Positions 1 to 5,886 are shown, counted from the stretch's first letter. The stretch: 6,115 bases of DNA from Clostridia bacterium (GCA_017382555.1 JAFOAB010000253.1:1-6115); one strand, 5' to 3'. The notes: generated by a model from the sequence alone, not told the origin. Numbers and translations: made by a program.

Positions 1-585
1 GATCTTACCTACAACGCCGCCAAGACCCTCCTTGATAAGCTGACGGAGGGACCAACCTGCGCAATAGCCGGTAAGCATTGCAAGGTCGTGAATGTGAATG
101 TCTCCGCCGGAGTGTGCCTGTGCGATCTCGGAGTCATAAACCTCGGAAAGCCAGTAGTTTGCGGTGATGGCACCGGAGTTGGAGAGGATGAGTCCGCCGA
201 CGGAATAGGTAACGGTGGAGTTCTCCTTTACACGCCAGTCGGTAGCCTTAACGTACTTATCCACAAGCTCCTTGTAGTCAAGCAGAGTACCGCTGATGTT
301 ACGGAGCTTCTCGTGCTGACGGCGGTAAAGAATGTACGCCTTCGCAACGTCGGAATAACCGCCCTGGATAAGCACGGTCTCAACGCTGTCCTGAATATCC
401 TCAACGGCAATAAGGCCGTCCTTTACCTTAGGCTCAAAATCAGCAGTAACCTTAAGAGCAAGGAAATCAATAACGCTGGGGGCAGACTGTCTGTCGCATG
501 CATCGAACGCCTGAGTAATCGCGTTGGAGATCTTCGAGATATCGAAATCAGCAATTCTGTTATCTCTTTTAATAACCTGATACAT
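1..585 (-). CDS. nrdD: Anaerobic ribonucleoside-triphosphate reductase, N-terminal part (truncated by window edge)
   Basis: Class III glycyl-radical ribonucleotide reductase, which reduces ribonucleoside triphosphates to deoxyribonucleotides without oxygen in the cytoplasm. Only the first 195 codons are present; the frame is open from ATG at 585 to the left edge with no stop. Residues 1 to about 95 (starting MYQVIKRDNRIADFD) form an ATP-cone allosteric domain, ending near YILYRRQHEKLR. The start of the catalytic barrel follows, with the characteristic GDIHIHD (residues 161-167) and GYCAGWSLRQL stretch near the edge. The C-terminal zinc site and glycyl-radical loop lie outside the window. The ribosome binding site is weak: AAAGGG about 12 bases before ATG, followed by a run of seven T. 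It has its own promoter (630-658) preceded by two NrdR boxes. Its activase NrdG is encoded immediately upstream on the same strand, the reverse of the common nrdD-nrdG order. Confidence 0.96.
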   Translation of the reverse strand, partial: MYQVIKRDNRIADFDISKISNAITQAFDACDRQSAPSVIDFLALKVTADFEPKVKDGLIAVEDIQDSVETVLIQGGYSDVAKAYILYRRQHEKLRNISGTLLDYKELVDKYVKATDWRVKENSTVTYSVGGLILSNSGAITANYWLSEVYDSEIAQAHSGGDIHIHDLAMLTGYCAGWSLRQLIKEGLGGVVGKI

Positions 586-590
586 AAAAA

Positions 591-653
591 AAGTGTTCCC
601 TTTCTGTTAAAATCTAATCGTATGGCTAGATGATAACATACAAGGGAACACTT
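591..653. repeat. 12-bp perfect inverted repeat flanking the nrdD transcription start
   Basis: AAGTGTTCCCTT at 591-602 and its exact reverse complement AAGGGAACACTT at 642-653 are separated by 39 bp (centres 51 bp apart). The right arm fills most of the spacer between the -35 and -10 of the nrdD promoter. The left arm overlaps the weak Shine-Dalgarno of nrdD and is followed on the minus strand by seven T before the ATG. It may be a two-site operator. In a read-through transcript from nrdG it would form a hairpin plus U-run, an attenuator-like shape. The arrangement is seen directly; the function is inferred. Confidence 0.6.
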
Positions 654-658
654 GTCAA
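630..658 (-). promoter_or_regulatory. nrdD promoter
   Basis: On the minus strand, TTGACA (658-653) and TATCAT (635-630) are spaced by exactly 17 bp, a near-consensus sigma-A promoter. The predicted start lies near 623, giving a leader of about 38 bases before the nrdD ATG. The two NrdR boxes lie just upstream, the nearer one 7 bp from the -35. No other -35/-10 pair of similar quality is visible between nrdG and nrdD. Confidence 0.75.
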
Positions 659-665
659 CGGTTTA

Positions 666-681
666 ACACAATATATTGTGT
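666..681. promoter_or_regulatory. NrdR box 1 (proximal to nrdD)
   Basis: ACACAATATATTGTGT is a perfect 16-bp palindrome that fits the known NrdR box consensus (ACACWATATnTWGTGT). NrdR is the zinc-finger/ATP-cone repressor of ribonucleotide reductase operons. The site lies immediately upstream of the nrdD promoter and its centre is 33 bp, about three helical turns, from box 2, the usual tandem arrangement. Confidence 0.88.
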
Positions 682-698
682 GTCAAAATAGACAAAAA

Positions 699-714
699 AC
701 ACTATATATAGTTT
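699..714. promoter_or_regulatory. NrdR box 2 (distal)
   Basis: ACACTATATATAGTTT matches the NrdR consensus except near the right end (TTT in place of TGT) and is palindromic over most of its length. It starts 18 bp beyond box 1, giving helical phasing with it, and ends 11 bp before the nrdG stop codon. The pair therefore sits between nrdG and nrdD and can act directly only on nrdD transcription. Confidence 0.85.
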
Positions 715-725
715 TACAGCGCGTT

Positions 726-1415
726 TTATATTCCTCTAATATCGACATTCGATACAACCTTTGAGACCGCTTGGCACAAGGCTTTGAGCTCATTTTGGCT
801 ATATTCCGAGCACGGAGCGCCGATAGTGTCGCCGCTATCCTTGTACGCCTGCAGGAAATAGCTTGCACCACAAGGGATAAGCGAAGCGGCACCTATAAGG
901 CTCTCCTCGGTATGGAAGTCCTTTGCTACGGTTGTGCGGAATTCACAAGCAACCTTCCCCTCCGCAAGGATGGCAATGCTGCGCTTAACGGCATCCATAT
1001 CCACGCGCGCAAGCCCGCACGTTTCCGCATATCTTTCCTCGGAATTTTTGATATCCATTGCAACGTAGTCACAAAGACCTTCGTTAATTACGTATTCAAG
1101 TCTGTCGGGGAAAAAGCCGTTTGTATCAAGCTTGATGGGGTAACCGAGAGCCTTAATTGCGCGCAGAAGCTCGAAAACAGAATCATCAAGCAAGGGCTCG
1201 CCGCCCGTTATCGCAACTCCGTCGAGTATTCCTTCCCTCTTTTTTAAGAACGCGCAAAGCGTTTCAATAGATACGGAAGGCTCGGGTGGTCTTGTTACAA
1301 GCCCCGCGTTATGACAAAACGGGCAACGCAGATTGCATCCGTGCAAGAAGACTGTACAGGCAACCTTACCGGGGTAATCAAGCAGGGTAAGCTTTTGTAT
1401 AAACTGAATGTTCAT
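726..1415 (-). CDS. nrdG: Anaerobic ribonucleotide reductase activating protein (radical SAM)
   Basis: 229-residue radical-SAM activase that installs the glycyl radical on NrdD using S-adenosylmethionine and a [4Fe-4S] cluster. The N-terminus has the typical FIQKLTLLDYPGK followed by FLHGCNLRCPFCHN, with cluster cysteines C27, C31 and C34 in the CX3CX2C spacing. ITGGEPLL (69-76) is the SAM-binding GGEP motif and KLDTNG (95-100) is a further family motif. Length and motifs fit the longer Firmicutes/archaeal type (NrdG2-like) rather than the roughly 155-residue E. coli form. The ATG shares one base with the stop of the upstream regulator gene (TAATG), and GGAGG sits 7 bases before it, so translation is coupled. 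It is probably transcribed from the regulator promoter at 2108-2136. It could in principle activate another glycyl-radical enzyme, but the nrdD neighbour makes NrdD the likely partner. Confidence 0.94.
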   Translation of the reverse strand: MNIQFIQKLTLLDYPGKVACTVFLHGCNLRCPFCHNAGLVTRPPEPSVSIETLCAFLKKREGILDGVAITGGEPLLDDSVFELLRAIKALGYPIKLDTNGFFPDRLEYVINEGLCDYVAMDIKNSEERYAETCGLARVDMDAVKRSIAILAEGKVACEFRTTVAKDFHTEESLIGAASLIPCGASYFLQAYKDSGDTIGAPCSEYSQNELKALCQAVSKVVSNVDIRGI

Positions 1416-2080
1416 TACGCCGCCTCCGTTACTTGCGCCGATTCGACTTTTTCTGCCTCAACGCGATCCTTTTTTATCTTCCAGGCAAGCGCCGCAAGTA
1501 CAATGATAATTCCCTGGGAGGGTATGCCGAGTATGTAGAACAGCCAAAAGTTTATGCCAACCGTCAAAAGCGTTACGTGAAGCGAGGTAAGCAAGGTCCA
1601 CATCAAGGCTGAAATGATAATAAAGTTGAAGCGCCCCTTAAACCAACAGGAATTCAATATCAGCCACACAATAAAAGTAGCGGGAATGCAATAAATAAAG
1701 GAAAGCCAGTCCTTTGCGTACCCTACCGCGTTAAGAGCAACAAACGCAACGGTACCCGCAAGCCACACAAGTAAAACGGACATACACAGGAAAATTATTC
1801 GGGTAATGTCCGCGCGCGGGAGCTTTGCTTTTTCGGATTTTCCGTCATTGACGGCTTTAACGGAATCATCGTGGTCGGTAATAAGATAATCTACCGTGAC
1901 ACCAAAAAGCTCCGCAACCGACTTCAGCACCGAAATATCGGGAACAGATTCGGCGCGCTCCCATTTCGATACCGCCTTATCGGAATAATTCAGCTTCTGT
2001 GCAAGGTCAAGCTGAGTCATCGACGCGGCACGGCGAAGCTCGGTTATATTCTTAGCTATGATAAGCTTTAAATTCTCCAT
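1415..2080 (-). CDS. XRE-family transcriptional regulator with membrane-spanning C-terminal domain
   Basis: 221 residues from ATG at 2080. An in-frame GTG six bases upstream is unlikely as start because it lies inside the Shine-Dalgarno sequence (GAGGTG); from the ATG the GAGG spacing is 7 bases. Residues 5-66 form a Cro/C1-type helix-turn-helix (MTQLDLAQKLNYSDKAVSKW, then VPDISVLKSVAELFGVTVDYL). A charged linker (70-90) is followed by a very hydrophobic region with probably four membrane helices near 92-116, 125-146, 151-174 and 176-200, then a charged tail. DNA-binding proteins of this plan are common in Clostridia; their ligands are mostly unknown. It is the first gene of a bicistron with nrdG (one-base overlap), so it may sense a membrane or redox condition and may control itself, nrdG or the divergent glycosyltransferase operon; these targets are inference. 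A palindrome over its own -10 fits autoregulation. Confidence 0.85.
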   Translation of the reverse strand: MENLKLIIAKNITELRRAASMTQLDLAQKLNYSDKAVSKWERAESVPDISVLKSVAELFGVTVDYLITDHDDSVKAVNDGKSEKAKLPRADITRIIFLCMSVLLVWLAGTVAFVALNAVGYAKDWLSFIYCIPATFIVWLILNSCWFKGRFNFIIISALMWTLLTSLHVTLLTVGINFWLFYILGIPSQGIIIVLAALAWKIKKDRVEAEKVESAQVTEAA

Positions 2081-2103
2081 ATGCACACCTCGTAAGGTAA
2101 TAA

Positions 2104-2118
2104 TGTGATTTTATCACA
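2104..2118. promoter_or_regulatory. Candidate operator over the XRE-regulator promoter
   Basis: TGTGATTTTATCACA is a 6-bp perfect inverted repeat with a 3-bp centre, lying across the -10 element of the regulator-nrdG promoter. It resembles CRP/FNR- or Rex-type half-sites (TGTGA/TCACA), but its centre is one base shorter than a standard CRP site. The binding protein is not known; autorepression by the XRE protein or control by a redox regulator would both fit. Confidence 0.45.
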
Positions 2119-2136
2119 ATAAAGCCTCTTTTTCAA
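2108..2136 (-). promoter_or_regulatory. Promoter of the XRE-regulator/nrdG operon
   Basis: On the minus strand TTGAAA (2136-2131) and TAAAAT (2113-2108) are spaced 17 bp apart, one mismatch each from consensus. The start would fall near 2101, about 20 bases before the ATG and just ahead of the GAGG ribosome binding site. Confidence 0.6.
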
Positions 2137-2172
2137 GCCCGAACGTGCCTTTTTGTGAGTATTTTTTGCACG

Positions 2173-2202
2173 CTCTACCGTCGGTAGAGTCCGATTCTAC
2201 CG
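2173..2202. promoter_or_regulatory. Palindrome with third half-site in the divergent intergenic region
   Basis: CTCTACCG-T-CGGTAGAG (2173-2189) is a perfect 8-bp inverted repeat with a one-base centre. A third copy of the half-site, TCTACCG, follows at 2196-2202, in direct repeat with the left arm at an offset of 22 bp, about two helical turns. No T-run follows, so it is not a terminator. It lies between the divergent promoters, 37 bp from the regulator -35 and about 50 bp upstream of the glycosyltransferase -35. It is a likely protein-binding site; the protein is unknown. Confidence 0.5.
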
Positions 2203-2251
2203 CTAAACAGAGAGTAAGGAAAATGAATAGAGAGGATAAACCGAGCGGCGG

Positions 2252-2280
2252 TTGACCGTTACAGACTCCCTGCTTATAAT
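2252..2280 (+). promoter_or_regulatory. Promoter of the glycosyltransferase-acyltransferase operon
   Basis: TTGACC (2252-2257) and a perfect TATAAT (2275-2280) are spaced by 17 bp. The expected start is near 2287, leaving a short leader of about 23 bases with AAGGAG (2299-2304) as the ribosome binding site. A short inverted repeat, CGGT-TG-ACCG (2249-2258), overlaps the -35. Confidence 0.85.
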
Positions 2281-2309
2281 GTCCTTGAAGTTAAGCACAA
2301 GGAGTCAAT

Positions 2310-3266
2310 ATGAAAAACAAGCATAAAAAAAGAACTATCGTTCCCGTGTTTTTTGCGGTGGACGATAACTACGCTCCATACCTTGCGGTCGCTATACGTT
2401 CCCTTTCCGATAACGCAAGCAGAGCGTATGATTACAATATACATATTCTTATAGACACGCTGTCAGACACAAACAAATCAAGGCTTACCGCAATGCAAAC
2501 GAATAACGTACGCATTGATTTTGTATGTGTTGCGGACAGGCTTGACAGCCTCGATAAAATGCTTCACCTGCGCGATTATTACACCAAGGCAACGTATTAC
2601 AGATTCTTCATCCCCGAGCTTTTTCCGCAATATAAAAAGGGCATATACCTTGATTGCGATATGCTGATACTCGGGGATATTTCCGAGCTTTACAGATACG
2701 ATATCAAAAGATTGCTTGTTGCCGCCGCCGCTGAGGAGGTAATGGCAAACGTGCCGGTTTTCGGAGAATATGCGGAGCAGGTCGTCGGAATACCATGCGA
2801 TCAGTATTTCAACGCGGGAATGCTTGTCATGAACCTTGAGGAGATGCGTAGATTTAACATCAAGGAGGAGTTTGTTGCTCTTTGCAAGGAGCGTGCATTC
2901 CGTGTTACTCAGGATCAGGATTATCTTAACGTAATATGTGCGGGCCGAAGCCTTATTGTTAATCAAACGTGGAACAAGACCGCATACAGCGAGGACAAAG
3001 GCTTTATGCCGGAGATCGCTCACTTCAAGATAAATTACAAGCCCTGGAGATACGACGGAATAATGTGTGAAAAGGAGTTCTGGCATTACGCTGAAAAAAC
3101 AGCGTATTACGAATTTCTCAAAAACGAAAAAGCAAGCTACACCGATGCGGAGCGTGCGCGTGACGCAAAAATGTATGCCGATCTTATGGTGCTTGCGGGT
3201 GATGAGCTGGATTCTTATTACAACGAAAACCGCAGCATACCGGCTGCGGAGATATGCGGAGAATGA
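2310..3266 (+). CDS. Glycosyltransferase family 8 protein
   Basis: 318 residues. A retaining GT-A-fold glycosyltransferase of the GT8 (LgtC/glycogenin-like) group, which moves a hexose, commonly galactose or glucose, from a nucleotide sugar to a glycan or lipid acceptor. The N-terminal IVPVFFAVDDNYAPYLAVAIRSL (10-32) is the nucleotide-binding start of the fold. TYYRFFIPELFP (95-106) leads to YLDCDMLI with the metal-binding DXD motif at D115-D117. YFNAGMLVMNL (166-176), DQDYLNV (202-208) and the C-terminal HFKINYKPW (238-246, with the metal-ligand histidine) complete the family pattern. There is no signal peptide or membrane helix, so it is cytosolic or peripheral. The ATG has AAGGAG 5 bases upstream. 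It is the first gene of a three-gene operon with two acyltransferase-like genes, pointing to glycolipid or envelope-glycan assembly. The sugar and acceptor cannot be told from sequence. Confidence 0.93.
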   Translation: MKNKHKKRTIVPVFFAVDDNYAPYLAVAIRSLSDNASRAYDYNIHILIDTLSDTNKSRLTAMQTNNVRIDFVCVADRLDSLDKMLHLRDYYTKATYYRFFIPELFPQYKKGIYLDCDMLILGDISELYRYDIKRLLVAAAAEEVMANVPVFGEYAEQVVGIPCDQYFNAGMLVMNLEEMRRFNIKEEFVALCKERAFRVTQDQDYLNVICAGRSLIVNQTWNKTAYSEDKGFMPEIAHFKINYKPWRYDGIMCEKEFWHYAEKTAYYEFLKNEKASYTDAERARDAKMYADLMVLAGDELDSYYNENRSIPAAEICGE

Positions 3267-3270
3267 TGAT

Positions 3271-4128
3271 ATGGAAAAGGCACAGGACAGACTTGAGGTT
3301 CTGCAAAGGATAAAGGAGTACGAGGCGCTCGGACTTTTTGACCGCGACGTGGAAAACGATCCGCCCACGCGGCCGATAGAAAAAGGCGAGGTGGATTACA
3401 CGGCAAAAAAGCTTTCTACAAAAATAGGCACGGCTGTCGCAAACGAAATAGCGCGCAGGCACTTTGACAAATGCATTGACAGAGGCGAGCTTGTAATAGA
3501 GCGCATACGGGGCATTGAAAACTATTTTGAGGTCGCAAAAAAGGGCGCGCTTATTACCTGCAATCACTTTAACGCCTTTGATAACTACGCGGTCTTTAAG
3601 GCGATTCAGCCGTATCTCGGCAAAAGACGCCTATATAAAATAATAAGGGAAGGCAATTACACGTCGTTCCCGGGTTTTTACGGCTATCTGTTCAGGCATT
3701 GCAACACCCTTCCCATCCCATCGAACCACACGGTCATGCGCGATATGCTGAAAGCTGTCGACGTGCTTTTGAAAAAAGGAGAAAAGATACTTATTTACCC
3801 CGAGCAGGGTATGTGGTGGAACTACAAAAAGCCTAGACCGCTGAAAATAGGTGCGTTTCGCTTTGCGGCAAAGTCCATGGCACCCGTGCTTCCCATGTTT
3901 ATCACCATGCGAGATACGGATAACTACGGCAACGACGGATTCCGTATACAAGCGTATACCGTGCATATCCTGCCGCCCATATATCCCGACGAAAACGCGA
4001 CCGTGCGCGATAACGCACGCGTGATGTGTGAAAAAAACTACGAGATGTGGAAGGCGGTATATGAAAAGACCTACTGCAAACCGCTTACCTACACCACAAA
4101 GGGAGAGGTAAAGCCTTGTTCTATATAG
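3271..4128 (+). CDS. PlsC-like lysophospholipid/glycerolipid acyltransferase
   Basis: 285 residues from ATG at 3271, 4 bases after the glycosyltransferase stop, with GGAG (3258-3261) 9 bases upstream. The frame stays open to an earlier ATG at 3067, but that would put about 200 bases inside the glycosyltransferase and lacks support. It is a member of the 1-acyl-sn-glycerol-3-phosphate acyltransferase superfamily: motif I is NHFNAFD, with catalytic H99 and D104 in the HX4D spacing, and motif III is IYPEQGMWW, with E178 (PEQG in place of the usual PEGT). An RPLKIGAFRFA segment and APVLP (204-208, motif IV-like) follow. The first 70 residues are a charged helical extension without a membrane segment, so it probably attaches peripherally to the membrane. 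In this operon it may acylate a glycolipid precursor or a lysophospholipid; the true acceptor is unknown. Confidence 0.87.
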   Translation: MEKAQDRLEVLQRIKEYEALGLFDRDVENDPPTRPIEKGEVDYTAKKLSTKIGTAVANEIARRHFDKCIDRGELVIERIRGIENYFEVAKKGALITCNHFNAFDNYAVFKAIQPYLGKRRLYKIIREGNYTSFPGFYGYLFRHCNTLPIPSNHTVMRDMLKAVDVLLKKGEKILIYPEQGMWWNYKKPRPLKIGAFRFAAKSMAPVLPMFITMRDTDNYGNDGFRIQAYTVHILPPIYPDENATVRDNARVMCEKNYEMWKAVYEKTYCKPLTYTTKGEVKPCSI

Positions 4129-4661
4129 CCATTATACTTATTTCCAACGTTATAATTGCAGGGGCAAGCTTTCTTGCAGGCGAAGATTATTTCTCTGCCC
4201 TGCTTGAAAGCGCGCTTGCCACAGTATGCGTTATCGCAATAGACGGAGTGTTTGCTTTTCTTATCAGAAGGATGCCCGAAAAGCTCTTTGATGCAAAAGC
4301 TAGTTTTTGGGCTGTAAGCAAAAAAGAAGCCCGCATATACCGCGGGCTGAAGATAAACAAATGGAAAAAACTAATTCCCGAGCTTGGCGGCTTTACCTCC
4401 TTTCATAAGGACAAATTGCAAAGTACCACCGATGAGGATTATCTCGCGCGATTTATTCTCGAATCCAATTACGGCGTTGCAATACATATTGCAAACGCAA
4501 TAACGGGCATTCTTTTATTCCTCCTTCCCTTTTCTGCTTCCATTGTCTTGCCCGTAGCAATAGTTAACGCCGTGCTCAGCTTGCTTCCCGTAATGATACT
4601 CCGTTCCAATCTCCCCGCGCTTCATTTGCTCTATAGAAAAACACAAAAAAATGACCGCTGA
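4116..4661 (+). CDS. CrtO-like membrane protein (glycosyl-4,4'-diaponeurosporenoate acyltransferase family)
   Basis: 181 residues from a TTG start at 4116 that overlaps the preceding gene by 13 bases. GAGAGG (4103-4108) lies 7 bases upstream, and the frame reads straight into a membrane helix, supporting this start. Hydrophobic segments lie near residues 3-22, 28-50, 120-139 and 143-162. Between them is a conserved cytosolic-type block, KKEARIYRGLKINKWKKLIPE (69-89), then GGFTSFHKDKL (91-101) and the E116...H124 region. The C-terminal RSNLPALHLLYRK is also typical. This pattern resembles the CrtO family, whose Staphylococcus aureus member esterifies the glucose of staphyloxanthin with a fatty acid. 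No carotenoid genes are present, so here the family probably acylates another glycolipid. The family call rests on remembered motifs; the substrate is inference. Confidence 0.72.
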   Translation: MFYIAIILISNVIIAGASFLAGEDYFSALLESALATVCVIAIDGVFAFLIRRMPEKLFDAKASFWAVSKKEARIYRGLKINKWKKLIPELGGFTSFHKDKLQSTTDEDYLARFILESNYGVAIHIANAITGILLFLLPFSASIVLPVAIVNAVLSLLPVMILRSNLPALHLLYRKTQKNDR

Positions 4662-4675
4662 AAGGCGGTCATTTT
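4648..4675. terminator. Bidirectional terminator between the glycolipid operon and trxB
   Basis: AAAATGACCGC (4648-4658) and GCGGTCATTTT (4665-4675) form a perfect 11-bp stem with a 6-base loop. An A-run precedes it on the plus strand, giving at least seven T after the stem on the minus strand and four on the plus strand. The left arm includes the last codons and the loop includes part of the TGA stop of the CrtO-like gene. trxB converges from the right and ends 4 bases beyond. Confidence 0.9.
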
Positions 4676-4678
4676 CAA

Positions 4679-5584
4679 TCAATAATTCTCCTTAATATAC
4701 CTATCCGCGTTCGTAGCGGCAACGGCACCGTCGCTTGCGGCGGTTATCACCTGCCTGAGTGCGGTGGTACGCGTATCACCTGCGGCAAAGAGACCCGCGC
4801 GCGATGTACGGCAATCCGCGCCCGCAACGATATATCCCGCCGCATCAAGCTCTGCAATATCGGCGAAAATGCCGTTTTCAGGCTGTAGACCGATGCAAAC
4901 GAAGATTGCATCGGTTTCCACAGTGCGCTTTACGCCGTTTATCTCAAGCTCGATAGCAGTGACCTTTTTATCGCCTATAACGGCAACGGGCGTTGCACCG
5001 AGTATCTTTTCCACCTTATCGGAATCAAGAACCGCACGTGCAAGATGCTTTTCTGCGCGAAGTTCTTCCCTTCTGTGTACAAGGTAGACCTTCTCGCAGA
5101 TGTTGGCAAGATAAAGCGCATCCTCGGCGGCTGTGTTACCTCCGCCAACAACAACTGCGGTCTTGCCCTTATAAAGGCTACCGTCGCAAACCGCGCAATA
5201 GGAAACACCTCTGCCCGAATATTTTTCCTCACCCGGAACTCCAAGCTTACGGCGCTTAGCTCCGTTTGCTATTATTATGGTACGCGACTCGTATTCTCCG
5301 CCAAAGGTAGAAATGCGGTAGATACCGTTTTCCTCGCGAACAGCGGTAACCCTGTCCTCAACAAGCTCGGCACCGAGGTCGATCATCTGCGCGCGCATAT
5401 TAAGCGAAAGCTCCGCACCGCTTAATTTACCCGTACCGGGGTAATTTTCTATTTCGGGAGTGTATATCATCTGTCCGCCGCAAAGCTCTGCCTCGAACAC
5501 ACAAACGTTAAGTCCGGCTCTTTTTCCGTAAATCGCCGCCGTCATACCCGCAGGACCCGCACCGATTATGGCAATATCGATCAT
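4679..5584 (-). CDS. trxB: Thioredoxin-disulfide reductase
   Basis: 301 residues from ATG at 5584. The GGAGG ribosome binding site (5594-5590) lies 5 bases upstream, and an in-frame TTG at 5596 is rejected because it overlaps that site. This FAD flavoprotein passes electrons from NADPH to thioredoxin in the cytoplasm. GAGPAG (8-13) is the FAD-binding loop. The redox-active pair is C130-A-V-C133 followed by DG, with valine where most bacterial enzymes have threonine (CATC). GGGNTAAEDAL (147-157) binds NADPH, and HRRxxxR (170-176) is the usual signature for the 2'-phosphate, so NADPH rather than NADH or ferredoxin is expected. GD (269-270) and RQV (277-279) are the C-terminal FAD contacts. Full family length. 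No thioredoxin gene is next to it. It appears monocistronic, bounded by the shared terminator; no clear promoter is seen in the AT-rich upstream region. Confidence 0.95.
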   Translation of the reverse strand: MIDIAIIGAGPAGMTAAIYGKRAGLNVCVFEAELCGGQMIYTPEIENYPGTGKLSGAELSLNMRAQMIDLGAELVEDRVTAVREENGIYRISTFGGEYESRTIIIANGAKRRKLGVPGEEKYSGRGVSYCAVCDGSLYKGKTAVVVGGGNTAAEDALYLANICEKVYLVHRREELRAEKHLARAVLDSDKVEKILGATPVAVIGDKKVTAIELEINGVKRTVETDAIFVCIGLQPENGIFADIAELDAAGYIVAGADCRTSRAGLFAAGDTRTTALRQVITAASDGAVAATNADRYIKENY

Positions 5585-5745
5585 AAATGCCTCCAAAGTG
5601 ATCTTTCTATTTTATTTTACCACGAAGCATTTTAAAAAACCATATATTTTTACGAAAATATCACATAAAAAATCTTGGGGTGACGTATACTTAAATCGTG
5701 CCGAAAAATAATAGCAAAAAAATTCAAAAATTTTCTAAAAAGTAA
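5585..5745. other. AT-rich intergenic region upstream of trxB and tRNA-Gln
   Basis: About 160 bp without a credible gene. It contains the trxB ribosome binding site and a 7-bp inverted repeat ATATTTT-TACG-AAAATAT at 5644-5661. TAAAAT-like -10 candidates for trxB are present on the minus strand, but none has a convincing -35 at 16-18 bp. Confidence 0.5.
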
Positions 5746-5774
5746 TTGACAACTCGAAACTTGTCTGTTATAAT
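5746..5774 (+). promoter_or_regulatory. Promoter of tRNA-Gln
   Basis: TTGACA (5746-5751) and TATAAT (5769-5774), both perfect consensus, are spaced 17 bp apart. The expected start is near 5781, giving a precursor leader of about 32 bases. Such a strong promoter fits stable RNA. Confidence 0.9.
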
Positions 5775-5812
5775 GATAGAGCCTTAAGCGAGGCGCACGA
5801 AAAACCGAATAT

Positions 5813-5886
5813 TGCGGAATTGTGTAATGGCAGCACGGCAGACTCTGACTCTGTTTGTGAGGGTTCAAATCCTTCTTCCGCAGCCA
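5813..5886 (+). tRNA. tRNA-Gln (anticodon CTG)
   Basis: 74 bases with a full cloverleaf. The acceptor TGCGGAA (5813-5819) pairs with TTCCGCA (5876-5882); the U1-A72 first pair is typical of glutamine tRNA. The D stem is GTGT/GCAC, the anticodon stem GCAGA/TCTGT with loop CTCTGAC, and the anticodon CTG (5845-5847) reads CAG. The variable loop has 4 bases, the T stem is GAGGG/CCTTC and the T loop TTCAAAT. Discriminator G and CCA are encoded (5884-5886). A consensus promoter lies upstream and a strong terminator starts directly after the CCA. The CTG form usually accompanies a TTG-anticodon gene elsewhere. Confidence 0.96.

Noticed and set aside
88..633. 181-codon open frame on the plus strand opposite nrdD
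   Set aside because: It is a shadow of nrdD, which has full family motifs on the other strand, and it ends in the nrdD control region without a ribosome binding site.
681..686. Second TTGACA as a -35 for nrdD
   Set aside because: No acceptable -10 occurs 15-18 bp downstream (AACCGT and neighbours); the TTGACA at 653-658 pairs with TATCAT at 17 bp.
2282..2303. TCCTTG/CAAGGA hairpin hiding the glycosyltransferase ribosome binding site
   Set aside because: The predicted transcription start near 2287 leaves most of the left arm out of the mRNA, so the hairpin probably does not form.
3067..3270. Upstream extension of the PlsC-like gene to ATG at 3067
   Set aside because: It would overlap the glycosyltransferase by 200 bases; the ATG at 3271 has a proper ribosome binding site and standard operon spacing.
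2478..3368. 296-codon minus-strand frame opposite the glycosyltransferase
   Set aside because: No family motif or ribosome binding site; it crosses the gene border of two well-supported plus-strand genes.
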